A stretch of DNA of 64,000 bases from Azadirachta indica (lineage: Eukaryota > Streptophyta > Magnoliopsida > Sapindales > Meliaceae), in the NCBI GenBank assembly GCA_022749755.1, contig CM040443.1:4379191-4443190 (forward strand), in the 5' to 3' direction. The position numbers and the translations under genes are program-made. The notes under the pieces are model-generated. The model had not been told where the DNA came from. It did not search any database and saw only the letters and a list, made by a program, of their open reading frames with translations. Below are positions 47,840 through 58,990 of this stretch, one piece after another. Each line of letters starts with the position of its first letter. Position 1 is the stretch's first letter.

Positions 47840-48560
47840 AAATTGTCCCAATTTAAACAATTGGAACAATCATGATGTTTTCTATTTTTTGGCAGAAAAT
47901 ATTTACATACAAAATTTATATTTGTAAAAACTGTAAAATCTATAGCAAGCTTGAACACAGCACACCGAATAAAATTGATTGACCGAATAGCCCAATCATT
48001 CTGGAGCCCGTGACCCAATAAACACCTATCAAAAAGACATCATACTCAATTTCCATGTTCTTAAGGCCTCTCTAACGTCTTGAAGTGAGTTGGGGCCGGT
48101 AGATTTTTTCTGAAATAGAGACAGATTTTCTCTAAATTAAGCTAGATTTTCTTCAATTTAGATGCATATTTTTGCGGCCTGCACTATCATGACTCTTTTT
48201 CTAAGTAGACTTTTAAAGATTTTTAATTTATCTATCGATAAATTAATTGTAAATGTGAGTGTATAATATTAAAGTATCTTAAACAGCAATTTAATTTTCA
48301 TTGCAACACCACAAAATAAGGTAAACTTTTATTGCATCATACTTGAGATCATCACATTCTTGATAGTTGATAACACTGAAATTTGTCCATCTAATTAAGA
48401 CAAATAAAAAGGTGTTACAATTAAACATTTTCTTTCTTTGATATTTGAAAATTTTTAATATATGATTTTGTACCCTTTTCTTAATTGAAAGTTTGGATTA
48501 TCGCTATTATAATACATTAGGATAATGATAGATGCCCCCGTAATTCTTTAGATTAGAATG
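47840..48560. repeat. Duplicated noncoding block (pairs with 14440-15420)
   Basis: Same orientation and order of boxes as 14440-15420 (AGCAAGCTTGAACACAGC, AATAGCCCAATCATT, TTTTTTCTGAAATAGAGACA, GGTGTTACAATTAAACATTT). No gene seen. Confidence 0.6.
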
Positions 48561-48889
48561 GACCGGACGGTTTTCCAATTGAAATTATACTTTTTTTTTT
48601 TTTCTATTCTCATTATTATCTAAGTACAGTATATTTATATATATATATATATATATATTAACTTAACTGAAATTTTATATATATTTACTTTTCTGAGAGT
48701 TCGTGAGTTAATGGGGCGGCAGGACTGGAACTACAAGACACATTATGAATACTATGTTTTACTTATCGAATATATACTTGGAAAGAAAACAGTAATATAA
48801 AAATCAAACAGCATGCATTTGGCTGCAGCTAATTAAGCCAATCAATCAGCACTGGAGAATAATCTTACTTATTCTAAAATGGACAAATT

Positions 48890-49400
48890 CTACGTTGAGT
48901 TTCCTTTCACTTCAATAACAAGTACTGTTGCTTCTGCTGTCATATCTTCTTGCTGGGTAAGGGTACAACTGATTGCAAAATTGGGAATGGATCTTACGTT
49001 AGAAGAAACCATTTAAATCAAAAAGCATTTCTGCAAATACTACATCATCCCATGATATGGATATACATGTCATTACGACAAAGCAAAGAACAACCCAGAA
49101 GCGAGGCGGCGGAAGAAGGATGGAAGCAAGCAATGAAAATGTCAAGCGATTTGAGAAATATCCAATTTTCATTCTGATTTTTGGATGATTAGCATTGAGA
49201 TGAATCTCGATAGGTGTTAGGAGAAAGAGAAATAGCGCGAGAACTACAAGAAGGAAGGAAACAAGTTTCAAAATGGGATACTGAGCATTGAACTGGATGG
49301 AAGCAAGAAGTTGGAGGGAGATGGTGCCGCCTTGGGGAGTAAGTAGAAGCAGCACCGTAATTAAATGAAGAAGATATCTCACCTCTATGGACAACTCCAT
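48890..49400 (-). pseudogene. Membrane-protein family member 9, divergent, one frameshift
   Basis: The most divergent readable copy. From the ATG at 49400: MELSIEVRYLLHLITVLLLL (PP of the motif lost), LLASIQFNAQYPILKLVSF, LLTPIEIHLNANHPKIRMKI, GYFSNRLTFSLLASILLPPPRFW, then a Trp-Asp-Asp core in place of PWHG. The frame stops at 48999 after DLNGFF. In another frame the tail continues RSIPNFAISCTLTQQED and ends VLVIEVKGNST at a TAG at 48890, so a single shift near 49010 separates core and tail. In-frame sequence upstream of 49400 shows no family similarity. Confidence 0.72.
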
Positions 49401-49559
49401 ATGTATAATTCCCTGCTGCATGCAAATGACTGTAAAACTCTGATCCTTTATAAATTTGATTGTGAGGTAACTATTTATTTTCACGCACACAGGTACGGAA
49501 AATTCACCTTAAAAGAGACCACCACGTGCGCTTAATTAAGGTGGACGAAGCGTGGTTTT

Positions 49560-50051
49560 GAAATTATCTCTCCATAATATTGCTTAAGAATGTCATTTCT
49601 GGCAAATATATTTGTTCATTACATTTTTCATTTATTAAATATCGATAACAGATCATGAAAAATGATTATAGAATTATGATCGTACGCTATTTTGGCTTTC
49701 AACATTAGTTGTCGCTTATTTTAATTAAAGTTAAATGAAATTAAACCTGTTATAAATGCACCTTAAATAAATTAATATATTATTACATAAAATCTCTGCG
49801 TTGATTGGTTGGAAACCCAAAACCTTAACACACTTTTCTTAACAGTTCCTGAGTTAATGGAGGAATGCTCGAGCCCTCGACCTTCAGGACAATCATTATT
49901 CTATCCTTTTACACATAAAATACTTAGAAACGGAACGAGACAATTGCTGTAGATTTCTGCATCAGAACACTGTCAAAATCAAACAGCAAGTCTGCTAAGC
50001 CATCATTCTGCCACAACTAGAAAATTACCCTTACTACAAACTGGGTTAATT
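49560..50051. repeat. Group B 3'-flank module (member 10)
   Basis: Conserved flank downstream of group B members: CTCCATAATATTGCTTAAGA, TACGCTATTTTGGCTTTCAA, CAGTTCCTGAGTTAATGGAG, GACCTTCAGGA, CTGCATCAGAACACT, AAGCCATCATTCTGCCACAA. It also occurs at about 16970-17477, 54540-55001 and 63590-64000. No gene in it. Confidence 0.65.
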
Positions 50052-50594
50052 CTACATGTGGTTTCCTTCAATATCAACGTCGTCAGAGTTCTCAGGTACT
50101 GCAAATGCAGGAGGCTGTTCTGCGTCCGTGTTATCAGCTTGTTGCTGCGCCTGCGCACAACTGATAAGAAGAGTCGGTACTGATTTCAGGCTGAGAACAA
50201 ACCTGTTGAAAAAGCGCTTGACCAAATCCCAAAGCAGACCATGCCATGGAATTGTAATTATTATCATAAAGAAAGCAAACCAGAAAAGACGAGGCGGCAA
50301 AAAAATTGAAGCAAGCAGTGACAAAGCCAAAGGATTTGAGAAATGTCCGGCCCGGATAACGACCAGATGAGCAGAGAGAGGGAGGTTCACTGATGTTAAG
50401 AGGAATAAAAGAGACAAGAAAATTACAGGAAACAATGATGCAAGTTTCCAAAGGTTGAATATATCGATGGTGAAAACATTAACCAGGACTGAAAGTGGAA
50501 TTGATCCGCCTGGGGAGTTTAGTAGAATAAGGATGAGGTTTATTACTGGAGGTAAGAGGTACCTTGTATCTATGGAGAACTTCATTATGTACAT
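50052..50594 (-). CDS. Small multi-pass membrane protein, family member 10 (group B), unknown function
   Basis: Intact frame of 180 residues; alignment with other members favours the internal Met at 50585 (MKFSIDTRYLLPPVINL), 177 residues. Other segments: VLVNVFTIDIFNLWKLAS, LLTSVNLPLSAHLVVIRAGH with His for the usual Tyr in GYFS, NPLALSLLASIFLPPRLFW, FFMIIITIPWHG, LLWDLVKRFFNRFVLSLKSVP. The tail CAQAQQQADNTDAEQPPAFA ends DDVDIEGNHM. Group B members share PP-x-FAV and the VDIEGN ending. A TATA box (TTATATATACC) lies about 55-65 bases upstream of the first ATG. Confidence 0.78.
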   Translation of the reverse strand: MYIMKFSIDTRYLLPPVINLILILLNSPGGSIPLSVLVNVFTIDIFNLWKLASLFPVIFLSLLFLLTSVNLPLSAHLVVIRAGHFSNPLALSLLASIFLPPRLFWFAFFMIIITIPWHGLLWDLVKRFFNRFVLSLKSVPTLLISCAQAQQQADNTDAEQPPAFAVPENSDDVDIEGNHM

Positions 50595-50646
50595 TACAAC
50601 TGCTGATATATTTGAATTGAATGTTTAGGAGCAAAGATATAGTGAG

Positions 50647-50657
50647 GTATATATAAT
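50647..50657 (-). promoter_or_regulatory. TATA box of member 10
   Basis: TTATATATACC on the minus strand. The following leader contains ATCTTTGCTCCT, also present in members 3 (partly), 13 and 15. Confidence 0.5.
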
Positions 50658-50659
50658 CA

Positions 50660-51561
50660 GAATGTTCTGTTTGAATTATCAGATGTTGATGTTGCCTTTT
50701 AGTTGAATATTTTTGTTCGGATTGTGATATCTTTGTGGAGCAGGTACTCCTCTTTGTTTGGATTAATGTGAGGCGTTTTCTCCAAAGACGTTTGTGATTT
50801 ATTAGATGTTTGGCGGGCTCTGACATCTTTGTCTGGATTGTCAGAAGATTTGTGACATCTTTGTGGAGGGTCCTCTTTACAGAGTCTACTCTCTTTGTGG
50901 CCACCTATTACTCGTCGTGGGAAGAAGTTTGGTGGAAAGAAATTCAAGGGGTAATTTCATTTTGGTCCCTATTATTTTAGAAAATATTACTTAGATTGGT
51001 ATGCTTTACATATTATATAAAAAGGTTCTTAAACTTTTTGAAAATCATCACTTAAATTCAAATTGGTTCGGTCAATGTCACATAAGTCTCTTTGACAGAA
51101 CTTCTGTTTACTGTTGACGTTTAATGTAGATAGGTGATTTTCAATTTACTTCTCATAATATAATAATCTTTAAATCAATCTTAAAATTTATAAAAGTCAT
51201 CATATTACTTCTACATGTTGATTTTTATCTTTATTTTTTAATACTCAATCATATACGGAAGTTTGGTTAAGGGTTTCATGTGATATTGACTGTAATAATT
51301 TAGACCTAAATAATAATTTTCAAAAAACTGAAGGACCTTTCTATACAATATGATAAACATGTCAATCTCAGTGATATTTCTTGAAATCATCGGGATCAAA
51401 ATGAAATTATCCTCTTGAATTTCTTTCCACCCAACTCTTTCCCGCAAGGGGTAATAGGAAGTTTCCATCCCAAATCATAGTTTGTGTGATGGGAAGAGAA
51501 GAGGTACGCTGAAATAGCAAGCAAACGCGGTCTTTACGCAAATTATCATAAATAGACAAAA
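50660..51561. other. Upstream region of member 10
   Basis: No gene supported. It contains several short lines repeating GACATCTTTG / TTTGTGG near 50720-50900. Minus-strand frames at 50479-50947 have low-complexity polar composition and overlap the member 10 promoter and 5' end; they are not called. Confidence 0.5.
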
Positions 51562-51743
51562 GGAATTGAGATTCCAGGCTGAGAACGAAGCTGTCGAATT
51601 AATAAACTCTTGAGCAATTCCCAAAGGATATCCATGCCTGCCATAGACATGTAATTATTATCATAACAAATGCAAGCCAGAACAGAGGAGGCGGCAAAAG
51701 GATTGATCATCGGAGCAAGCAGTCACGAAGCCAAAGGGCTTGG
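51562..51743 (-). pseudogene. Membrane-protein family member 11, short fragment
   Basis: About 180 bases corresponding to the region from the third hydrophobic segment to LKSIP: family-like nucleotides include CCAAAGGGCTTGG, GAGGCGGCAAAA, ATGTAATTATTATCATAA and GGCTGAGAACG. Insertions and frame breaks abolish the protein. It shares the unusual line AATAAACTCTTGAGCAATTC with fragment 14 (TCAATGAACTCTTGAGCAAT). Confidence 0.7.
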
Positions 51744-53666
51744 TTAAAAGACGTTTTCGCCCTTTCTTCACCTTTTATATATATGTGTGTGTATATACAT
51801 ATATATATATATATATATATTTTTTTCGTTTTGACTTTTCCCTAGCCAGTCTCTTAATCATCACATTCCCTAATCCCTACCGACATCATCACCAGTTTTG
51901 TCTCTCTTTGGAGACTCGTTTCGATGCCTAATTTCCTCACTTATTATATAGCTTGTGCTTTCTTTTTCTGTCTCCAATTTTTAAGTAATTAAAGATCTTT
52001 TAAATAGATTTTTTACAAGTAAAATTTTGACAAATGGAATTTTTAATATATATTTATTAATTATTTGATTGTTAAAAAAAATTAAAAAAATTATGTAATT
52101 ATTTTAATAGATAAAATTTTAAGATTATATTATAAGAAAATAATATAAAATTTTAAAATATAAAATAAAATTATTTTAGATAATTTAACTTTTATAAAAC
52201 TTAAAAATTGAATTTAGAGTTTTTTTATATAGAAAAAAGACTTTTTTAAATTCTCAAAAAATTTTCACTGGTACCAACCAAATGACATTAAAAAATTTGA
52301 TAAAAAAAAGTTTCTTTTAATTAATGAAAGAGTCAAATCAAATGTACGCTTATATTCTTTTATTTTCATTATTAAGAAGCCTTTCATAACACTAATCAAC
52401 AATGCAAAAATTTAGGAATTTATTCTAAAAGTACTTATTTAAATTAAATTAATAATTAAAAGTAATTTTTAGATTAGCATTGAATTAAATATTTTTCTCA
52501 AATTAGTATTTGGAAATATGTTAAAAGTGATTTTGAATATTTATTTTTTTAGATTATTAATATTGCAATTATTTTTCATTATAGATAAAAGTTTATTTAC
52601 TTCATTTTTTTTACCAACACCTGTTAAAATAAATTTTAATTATTTTTCAAAATGTTGTTTATAATATATATTTTTATTAAAAATATTTAAAGAAAAAATA
52701 TTTTAAAAAATATGAATATGTAAACAGGAAAAAATTATCTAAAAATAAATCATATTATAGGTATAAAATATAAATTATTATTAATCATTGAAGGAATATA
52801 AAACCCATAATTTACCAAAACATTGATTGACCATATGGGCTAATCCTTGAAGCCCATTACCCAATAAAAGCCCAAAAAGAAAATGTCAAAACTCACTATC
52901 ATGATGAGTAGCTGCCAACAAATTCTACCAAGGAAAGTTCTATGTTCTCAACTTCATCGTTTTTTTATAGAAATGACCTCAAGAAGAAGAGAGAATTTTG
53001 CTCTTTATAACATCTCGAAATGCGATGCGACTCAATTTTTATCACAACATTATTTTTTTTTTTTGAAAAGGCGAGAAAACCTACATTCATTCCAGAGCAC
53101 ATTACATCAAATATTACATATCATTGCAAATTTACACTAATTTTTACAAATCTTCAAAGTATTACGATGACTCATTATAATATAACTTTAACACTTTTCT
53201 ATTTGGTGTTTTAACTAAAATAAAATGTTTTGATTTAGAGTTCTACTGAAAATTCTCAAATAACTCTTTTACTTTACCCTCAACAATTCCGAATGACTTT
53301 TTTTATTCTTGCTGGAACAAATTTTCTGTAATACACCTAATATGGTATAACCTTTTCTAAATCTAGAACTCTACCCCTTCAAATAATAACACAGTTTAGA
53401 TTGGATAGAAAAATATTGTTCCTTTGATTATAAATAGAAACATATTTTCAATTATCTTGGAGACTGTGGTGGATGAATCATAATTTCGTGACCTCTTATT
53501 AAAATGTAAAGCTTTTACCATTCAATATATGTCCAAGCCTTCGAGTTTGCTTTTACATGTAAGATATACATATATGAAACAAAAATGCTGAGTCCAAACA
53601 TCACAAGCATACGAATTAAATCTGTTTATTCCAAATTAATCAACTTGGCTGAATATGCATGGGATT
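51744..53666. other. AT-rich intergenic region before member 12
   Basis: No gene seen. It contains a TG/TA microsatellite at 51778-51822 and very AT-rich sequence to 52740. From about 52750 it is the group C flank shared with 44480-45070 (TTCTATGTTCTCAACTTCAT; GTGGATGAATCATAATTTCG). Confidence 0.5.
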
Positions 53667-54192
53667 TCAGTATCCTTCAATATCAACAACAAAGTCAACT
53701 GGAACAAGTCCAGAAGTACTTTGTGTAGCTTCACGTTCAGGGTTATTTTGCTGTAGGGTGCAAGTGATTACAAGAGTAGCAATTTATCGATTTTAGGGCA
53801 AGAACAAAAGATTTAAAGAAGCACTTCTGCAATTCCCAAAGAATCCCATGCCATGGAGTTGTAATTATGACAACAAAATAAGCAACCCAGAGAAGAGATC
53901 AGGCAACAAAATGGAAGCAAGCACTGAAAAAGTCAACGGGACCGTAGAAATATCCAGTTTCCACAGTGATGGGATGAGCAGAGAGATGAAGCTTGACGGA
54001 TGTGAAGAGGAATAGAAGCAATAAGAAAATTGCAAGAGCCAAGGACGCAGGTTTCAAAATGGAATATTCATCGAACTCCATGGAAGCATTAACCATCTGG
54101 AGTGATACGGCGCCGGTTTTGGATGCTAGCAAGCGAATTGCGAGGTTTCTTAGTGGTGGGAAGAAGTATCTCAAATCTAGGAAGAAATGCAT
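53667..54192 (-). pseudogene. Membrane-protein family member 12 (group C), frameshifted
   Basis: From the ATG at 54192 the frame reads MHFFLDLRYFFPPLRNLAIR, ASMEFDEYSILKPAS, LFLFTSVKLHLSAHPITVET, GYFYGPVDFF, then shifts after an extra base near 53935 and stops. Remnants of the core and of the tail (CTLQQNNPEREATQSTSGLV, PVDFVVDIEGY) are readable in other frames down to a TGA at 53667. It is very close to member 7 in the N-terminal half. Arg in the first hydrophobic segment (PPLRNL) is unusual. Confidence 0.8.
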
Positions 54193-55001
54193 ACTCTGTA
54201 CGTAAAATTATGGTGGCTTTGCTTTTTACTAATTTTGAATATGCAGTAGGATTTCTGTCAATTAGATATATATACCTAAAAAGAAGTTGCTGATGAAGAT
54301 GAACTGATCTTCACAGTTAGAGAGGTTTTACTCTTACTGGAAACACGAGAAATGCCACCACACACCAATTTTGCAAAGAGAAGCTGCAGTGATGGTCGTC
54401 AACGCTGCAGAAGAATAATTAATTAAAATAAAGAGGAATTAACACATAGTTTTGAGCTTTGAAAAACCCACGCATAGTTATAGGTTAGGAAAACCCATAC
54501 ATACCCCTCCTCCTCTACCGATAATTATTAAATATCCAAAATGAATAAAATATTTTATTTATTAAATATCGATGATAACAGATCACGAAAAGTTTTGATA
54601 TGTGATTATAGAATTATGGTTGCACGCTATTGTGGCATTTAATATCGAGTCTCACTTATTTTCATTAAAGTTAAATGAAGTGCCCGAGGTTATAAATAAA
54701 TGACCTCATATAAATTAATACATTATTACATGAAATCAGAAGCAGAATTCAGAAAGTTCCCTTTCTGCGTTGACTGCTTAGAAATCCAAAACCAGAACAC
54801 ACTTTTCTCACAGAGCCTGAGTTGGTGGGGAATGAATGCCTAGACCTTCAGGACATTCGTTATTATATGTTTTACACATAAAATACTTGGAAGCAAAATA
54901 ATTGGTGTATATTTCTGCATCAGAACACTAATCAAAATCAAACAGCAAGTACTACATATTATAGGCTGCAGCTAAGCCATCATTCTGCGACAACTAGAAA
55001 A

Positions 55002-55565
55002 TTAATATTGCTCCAAACCGGGAAAATTCTGCATGAGATTTCCTTCAATATCAACGTTGTCAGAGTACTCAAGTACTGCGAATCCAGGAGGCTGCTCTGC
55101 TTCTGTGTTACCAGCTTGCTGTTGGGAGCAACTGATAACAAGAGTGGGTATTGATCTCAGGCTGCTGAGAACAAACCTGTTGGAAAAGCGCTTGACCAAA
55201 TCCCAAAGCAGCCCATGCCGTGGAAATGTAATTATTATCATAAAAAAAGCAAACCAGAAAACAGGAGGCGGCAAACAGATAGAAGCAAGTGTTGACAAAG
55301 CCAAAGGAGTGGAGAAATATCCGGGTCGGATAATGACTGGATGGGTATAGAGATGAAGCTTGACTGATGTTAAAAGGAATACAAGAAATAAGAAAATTAC
55401 AAGAAACAAGGTTGCAAGTTTCCAAAGGTCGTATTGACGGATCGTGAAAACATTAACCAGGACTGAAGTTGGCCCATCTGCGTCTTGGGAAGGTAGTAGA
55501 AGAAGAAGGATGAGGTTTATTAACGGAGGGAAGAAATACCTCAAATCTATGAAGAAATTCATCAT
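55002..55565 (-). CDS. Small multi-pass membrane protein, family member 13 (group B), unknown function
   Basis: Intact frame of 187 residues, the longest in the array. MMNFFIDLRYFFPPLINLIL, a loop DADGPTSVLVNVFTIRQYDL, second hydrophobic segment ~48-68 ending LLTSVKLHLYTHPVIIRPGY, STPLALSTLASICLPPPVFW, FFMIIITFPRHG (Arg replaces Trp of PWHG), LLWDLVKRFSNRFVL, RSIPTLVISCSQQQAGNTEA. The tail is EQPPGFAVLEYSDNVDIEGN, extended past VDIEGN to PGLEQY. Either of the first two Met codons could be the start. It has the clearest upstream region in the window: a TATA box at 55639-55650, with a G-box and a TGACGTCA palindrome further upstream. Confidence 0.8.
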   Translation of the reverse strand: MMNFFIDLRYFFPPLINLILLLLLPSQDADGPTSVLVNVFTIRQYDLWKLATLFLVIFLFLVFLLTSVKLHLYTHPVIIRPGYFSTPLALSTLASICLPPPVFWFAFFMIIITFPRHGLLWDLVKRFSNRFVLSSLRSIPTLVISCSQQQAGNTEAEQPPGFAVLEYSDNVDIEGNLMQNFPGLEQY

Positions 55566-55638
55566 ATATATTACAATAATATTGCTTATATATTTGAATG
55601 TGCAGGAGCAAAGATTTAATGATGCTGCCTTTTAGTTG

Positions 55639-55650
55639 AATATATATACT
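55639..55650 (-). promoter_or_regulatory. TATA box of member 13
   Basis: AGTATATATATTC on the minus strand, 75-85 bases upstream of the ATG. The leader carries AAATCTTTGCTCCTGCACAT, shared in part with members 2, 10 and 15. Confidence 0.55.
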
Positions 55651-55738
55651 CCCCTTGGATTGTGACATTTTGGGGATTTGGTTGAATATATTTATAAAAT
55701 AAGGTTTCTATGAAATTTCATTCGCAGGGGATTTTAAT

Positions 55739-55779
55739 CACGTGAGTAATTCTGACTAGGTTGGAAAATGTATGACGTC
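55739..55779. promoter_or_regulatory. G-box and TGACGTCA element upstream of member 13
   Basis: CACGTG at 55739-55744 inside the palindrome TCACGTGA, and TGACGTCA at 55772-55779, both perfect palindromes. They lie about 90-140 bases upstream of the TATA box. In plants such sites are bound by bZIP (and bHLH) factors. Their use here is inferred only from sequence and position. Confidence 0.4.
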
Positions 55780-56036
55780 ATCAGTGTTAGGACAGCAAGT
55801 TGTTTGACCTTTTGTGTGTCAACTTGCTTGTTTTTGTTGTAGGAACATAATTGGATGCAGTGTTTCTAATTATGGATTTTATTCCGTTTCTCTTTAATTT
55901 TTGCTTAATTTCAAATGTAATTGTGAAAGTATCAAACTGAAGCAGCAAGCAATTATTACCATTGATTGGCCGCAGTTAATCTATTCAATCACAACTAGAA
56001 AATCTTACTCCATTAACTAGCTAGCCAGGCAAATTC

Positions 56037-56245
56037 TGCATGGGGTTGGTTTTCCTCATTACCAGCAGGAGTAGTAGTGTACATACTACTCGACTGCAAT
56101 ATTACCAGGAGGCTGCTGTGGTTCTTCTGTGTCATCAGCTTGTTGCTGGGCGCAACTTATATATATAAAATTTAGGAAAAGAGATTTCCGGCTGAGAACG
56201 AACTTGTTGAATCAATGAACTCTTGAGCAATTCCTAAAGAGAGTT
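56037..56245 (-). pseudogene. Membrane-protein family member 14, C-terminal fragment
   Basis: Reads as the group A/B tail region: 3'-end sequence GGTTTTCCTCATTACCAGCA, then codons for CAQQQADDTEE-like sequence (GCGCCCAGCAACAAGCTGAT on the minus strand), interrupted by TATATATA at 56157-56166, followed by remnants of the amphipathic segment. The hydrophobic core and N-terminus are absent. Confidence 0.7.
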
Positions 56246-56879
56246 CAGTTCAATGATTGAATGAACATGTTGTATTAATTAACTCAATCATATTTTATAG
56301 AAATTTCCTCAAGGAGAGAGACTTTAGGCCTTTATAACATCTTGAAATGCAACTTAATTTTTATCACAACATCATCAAACACAGGAAAATTTATACTAGG
56401 GCGTGCTCTATATATATATATATATATATATATGAATATAAGAAAAAAAAAATAATATCAGTATTTCGAAAAAAAGGGTGAATACGAGAAAAAAAATGGT
56501 ACATCACGTTTTTCTTTTTAAAATACTAATATTATTTACGAATAATAAATACGAGAAATTTATATAAGTACAATAATAAAACTGACTTAGATATTTGATA
56601 ATAATTTAAAATTTTTTTATCGTGAACTTTTCCCAAGAAATGTATAGTATCAGATTAGATTTCAGCGGTGTAAAAATACTCATCTAATTCCATGTTAATT
56701 AATAGGTTTCTACAGTCATCGCCTGTTAATTAGTAACTTAACCCCCGCTCCCTGCCGCATAGATCATTAATAATTATATTTGTGGTTGATAGAATTAATG
56801 TCATTTTCTTATTAACTGGTCTGATTGATTGCCTTTGAAAATATACATAAAGTTAAACAAGCAACTCAAAAATCAGCTT

Positions 56880-57548
56880 TAAACAAGTAGAAGCAGCTCT
56901 TTTTCAGAAAGTGATTTCTACTCAAAGATGACAAGCCTAGCTGATCGTTTGACCATAGTTGGAAAAACAGTATCTGATGAAGATCTGATTGAATACATCC
57001 TTAGTGGTTTTGACGTAGAATATGATGCAGTAGTTGTGAATATAACATCTAGGAGGGATGTTTTGTCACTTGAAAGTAGGATTCAACGACTCAACTCCAC
57101 TGACAATACGATTAATGAGGCTAACATTGCCTTGAACAACGATGGCGGACGCTGGAATCAGAAGAAAATTACTAGAGGAAAAGGATAGAACTATGGTGGC
57201 AACAAAGGAGCTATCGTGGAGAGGAAGAGAAAGAACACACAAAGAAGAAGAAAGCCTCAGCAAGTTTGTCAAATCTGATTCAAAGCCAATCACACAGCTG
57301 CTGAATGTTGGCGTACAGTTGAAGAGGAATTTTGAAGCAAAGAATAAGAACTCACAGAGCCTATCTTCTGAATGCATCACAGCTCAGGATCCAGGCAATT
57401 AAGGAGGATAGTATCTAGATAATGGAGCGACAAATCATATTAATAATGATCCTAACAACTTCAACCTGAGGACTGAATACAAAGGTAACAAAAAACTTAA
57501 TGTTGGCAATGGAGATAAACTATCTATAACATATGTTGGTAAATAGTT
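56880..57548 (+). mobile_element. Ty1/Copia gag-protease remnant
   Basis: Plus-strand sequence, the only convincing coding trace on this strand. An open stretch at 56928-57188 reads LADRLTIVGKTVSDEDLIEY, ILSGFDVEYDAVVVNITSRR, typical of Copia gag. Downstream, in shifted frames, come a CQI-like knuckle followed by NHTAAECW and then DNGATNHINNDPNNFN, the aspartic-protease region where D-N-G stands for the usual D-S-G, ending GNKKLNVGNGDKLSITYVG. No integrase, RT or LTRs are attached. Stops and shifts make it a relic. Confidence 0.85.
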
Positions 57549-57644
57549 TCCAGCACATAAAAGCAACTAAACCATCTTTCTGCCACTACTACATGCAAAA
57601 TTAATCTTAGTCCAAATTGGGAAAGTTCTGCCTGGGGTTTCCTT

Positions 57645-58463
57645 CACTACAAGAAAAAGCGTTTTTGCGATGAAAAAAATTAGTGGCCAATAATGCAAAT
57701 TCAACTGCAAAAGATGCTTTTGTGGCCAAATTGTAACCTATCGCGGCTAAATTTTATTGGCTGCAATAAATCTAGATGCAAAATTTTTTTTTGCCGCTAC
57801 AAACTAAATTTGCAAACCAACTTTGCAACTTACATGTAACGGTTGCAAATAGTTTGAAAAAAATTATGTAATTTTTTTCTTTACCACCTTTTATTGCCAA
57901 ATATTTGGATGCAGAAAATATTAATAATTTGTAATTGTTTTCGTTACTCTAATTTCATTTACAAATACAATTTTTTTTTAATATGAATAAATTTTATTTT
58001 ATTTTTATACTCTATTTTTTTTTATAATTAAAGTAGTAGTATTATTTCAAAAGATAATAAAAGAGATCCAGAAGCAGTTAGAAGGCATAATACAAGTGCA
58101 AGTTTTCTATAATTAAAGTAGTAATATTATTTGTACAAATAAAGTTTTTGGCCCTAATATTAATTAATGAATAAAATTTTTGATATAATTTTATATATTT
58201 GAATATTTTAGTCCAACTTAGTAGAGACTAATATATTATATTTGTAAGACTAGTACCTTAATTTATAATTTTATAAATGTATAGAGACTATTATATTTAT
58301 CAATATTACGTCCTTATGATAATATAAATTAACCATCACCCTTTTTTCCCTCTATTAACAACAGATATTTTTTATAGTCGCAAATATTATAGTTTTTACA
58401 GTTGAATTGTGTTTAATCGCAAATCAGTAGTAAATAGTGCTAAAGAATAAAATTTTTGTAGTA
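57645..58463. mobile_element. Non-autonomous CACTA (En/Spm-type) element
   Basis: An 819-bp element starting CACTACAAGAAAAAGCG and ending TTTTTGTAGTA (reverse complement TACTACAAAAA, one change from the CACTA end). It is flanked by a 3-bp duplication CTT (57642-57644 and 58464-58466), as expected for CACTA elements. Subterminal lines repeat TTGCGATG, GTGGCCAA and TATCGCGGCTAAAT near the left and TCGCAAAT near the right. No transposase. It sits in the tail codons or 3' end of family member 15, whose flank resumes on the other side. Confidence 0.82.
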
Positions 58464-58466
58464 CTT

Positions 58467-58990
58467 CCATATTAAAGTCAGAGTACTCAAGTACTGCAAA
58501 TCCAGGAGGCCGCACTGCTTCTGGGTTATCAGCTTCTTGCTGGGCGCAACTGATAACAAGAGTGAGTAGTGATCTAGTGCAGAGAACAAACCTGTTGAAA
58601 AGCACTTGAGCTAATCCCAAAGCATCCTATGCCATGGAAATGTAATTATTATAATAAAAAATGCAAACCAGAACAGAGGAGGCGGGAAAATTATTGAAGC
58701 AAGCAATGACAAAGCCAGAGGACCTTAGAAATACCCAGCTCGGGCAGTTGCTGGATGAGCAGAGGTCAAGTATGATTGAAGTTAAAAAGGCAAAGAAGTA
58801 AAAAACAAAGCCGAAGAACGGAGGATGCAAGTTTCAAAAATGGGTATTGATCTAACTGGATGGAAGCATTAAACAAGGACTGATAAGGCTTCTCCTTGCT
58901 GGATGTTAGCAAAAGAAGACAGATTTATTAATGGAGGGAACCAATACCTCAAATCTGTGAATATCCGGATATTTTCTCTGCTGAAATATA
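58467..58990 (-). pseudogene. Membrane-protein family member 15, broken, CACTA at 3' end
   Basis: The N-terminal region reads FTDLRYWFPPLINL but has Ile where the start Met is expected. The core is shifted (ACFNNFPASSVLVCIFYYNN frame against the family frame). The tail frame reads VLFNRFVLCTRSLLTLVISC, AQQEADNPEAVRPPGFAVLE and YSDFNMEV before entering the CACTA element. The VDIEGN ending is lost to that insertion. A TATATAAG box remains near 59065-59072. Its flank left of CACTA is at 57549-57644. Confidence 0.8.

Noticed and set aside
50479..50947. Minus-strand frames upstream of member 10
   Set aside because: Polar low-complexity sequence overlapping the TATA box and N-terminus of member 10 in another frame; no counterpart in members 3 or 13.
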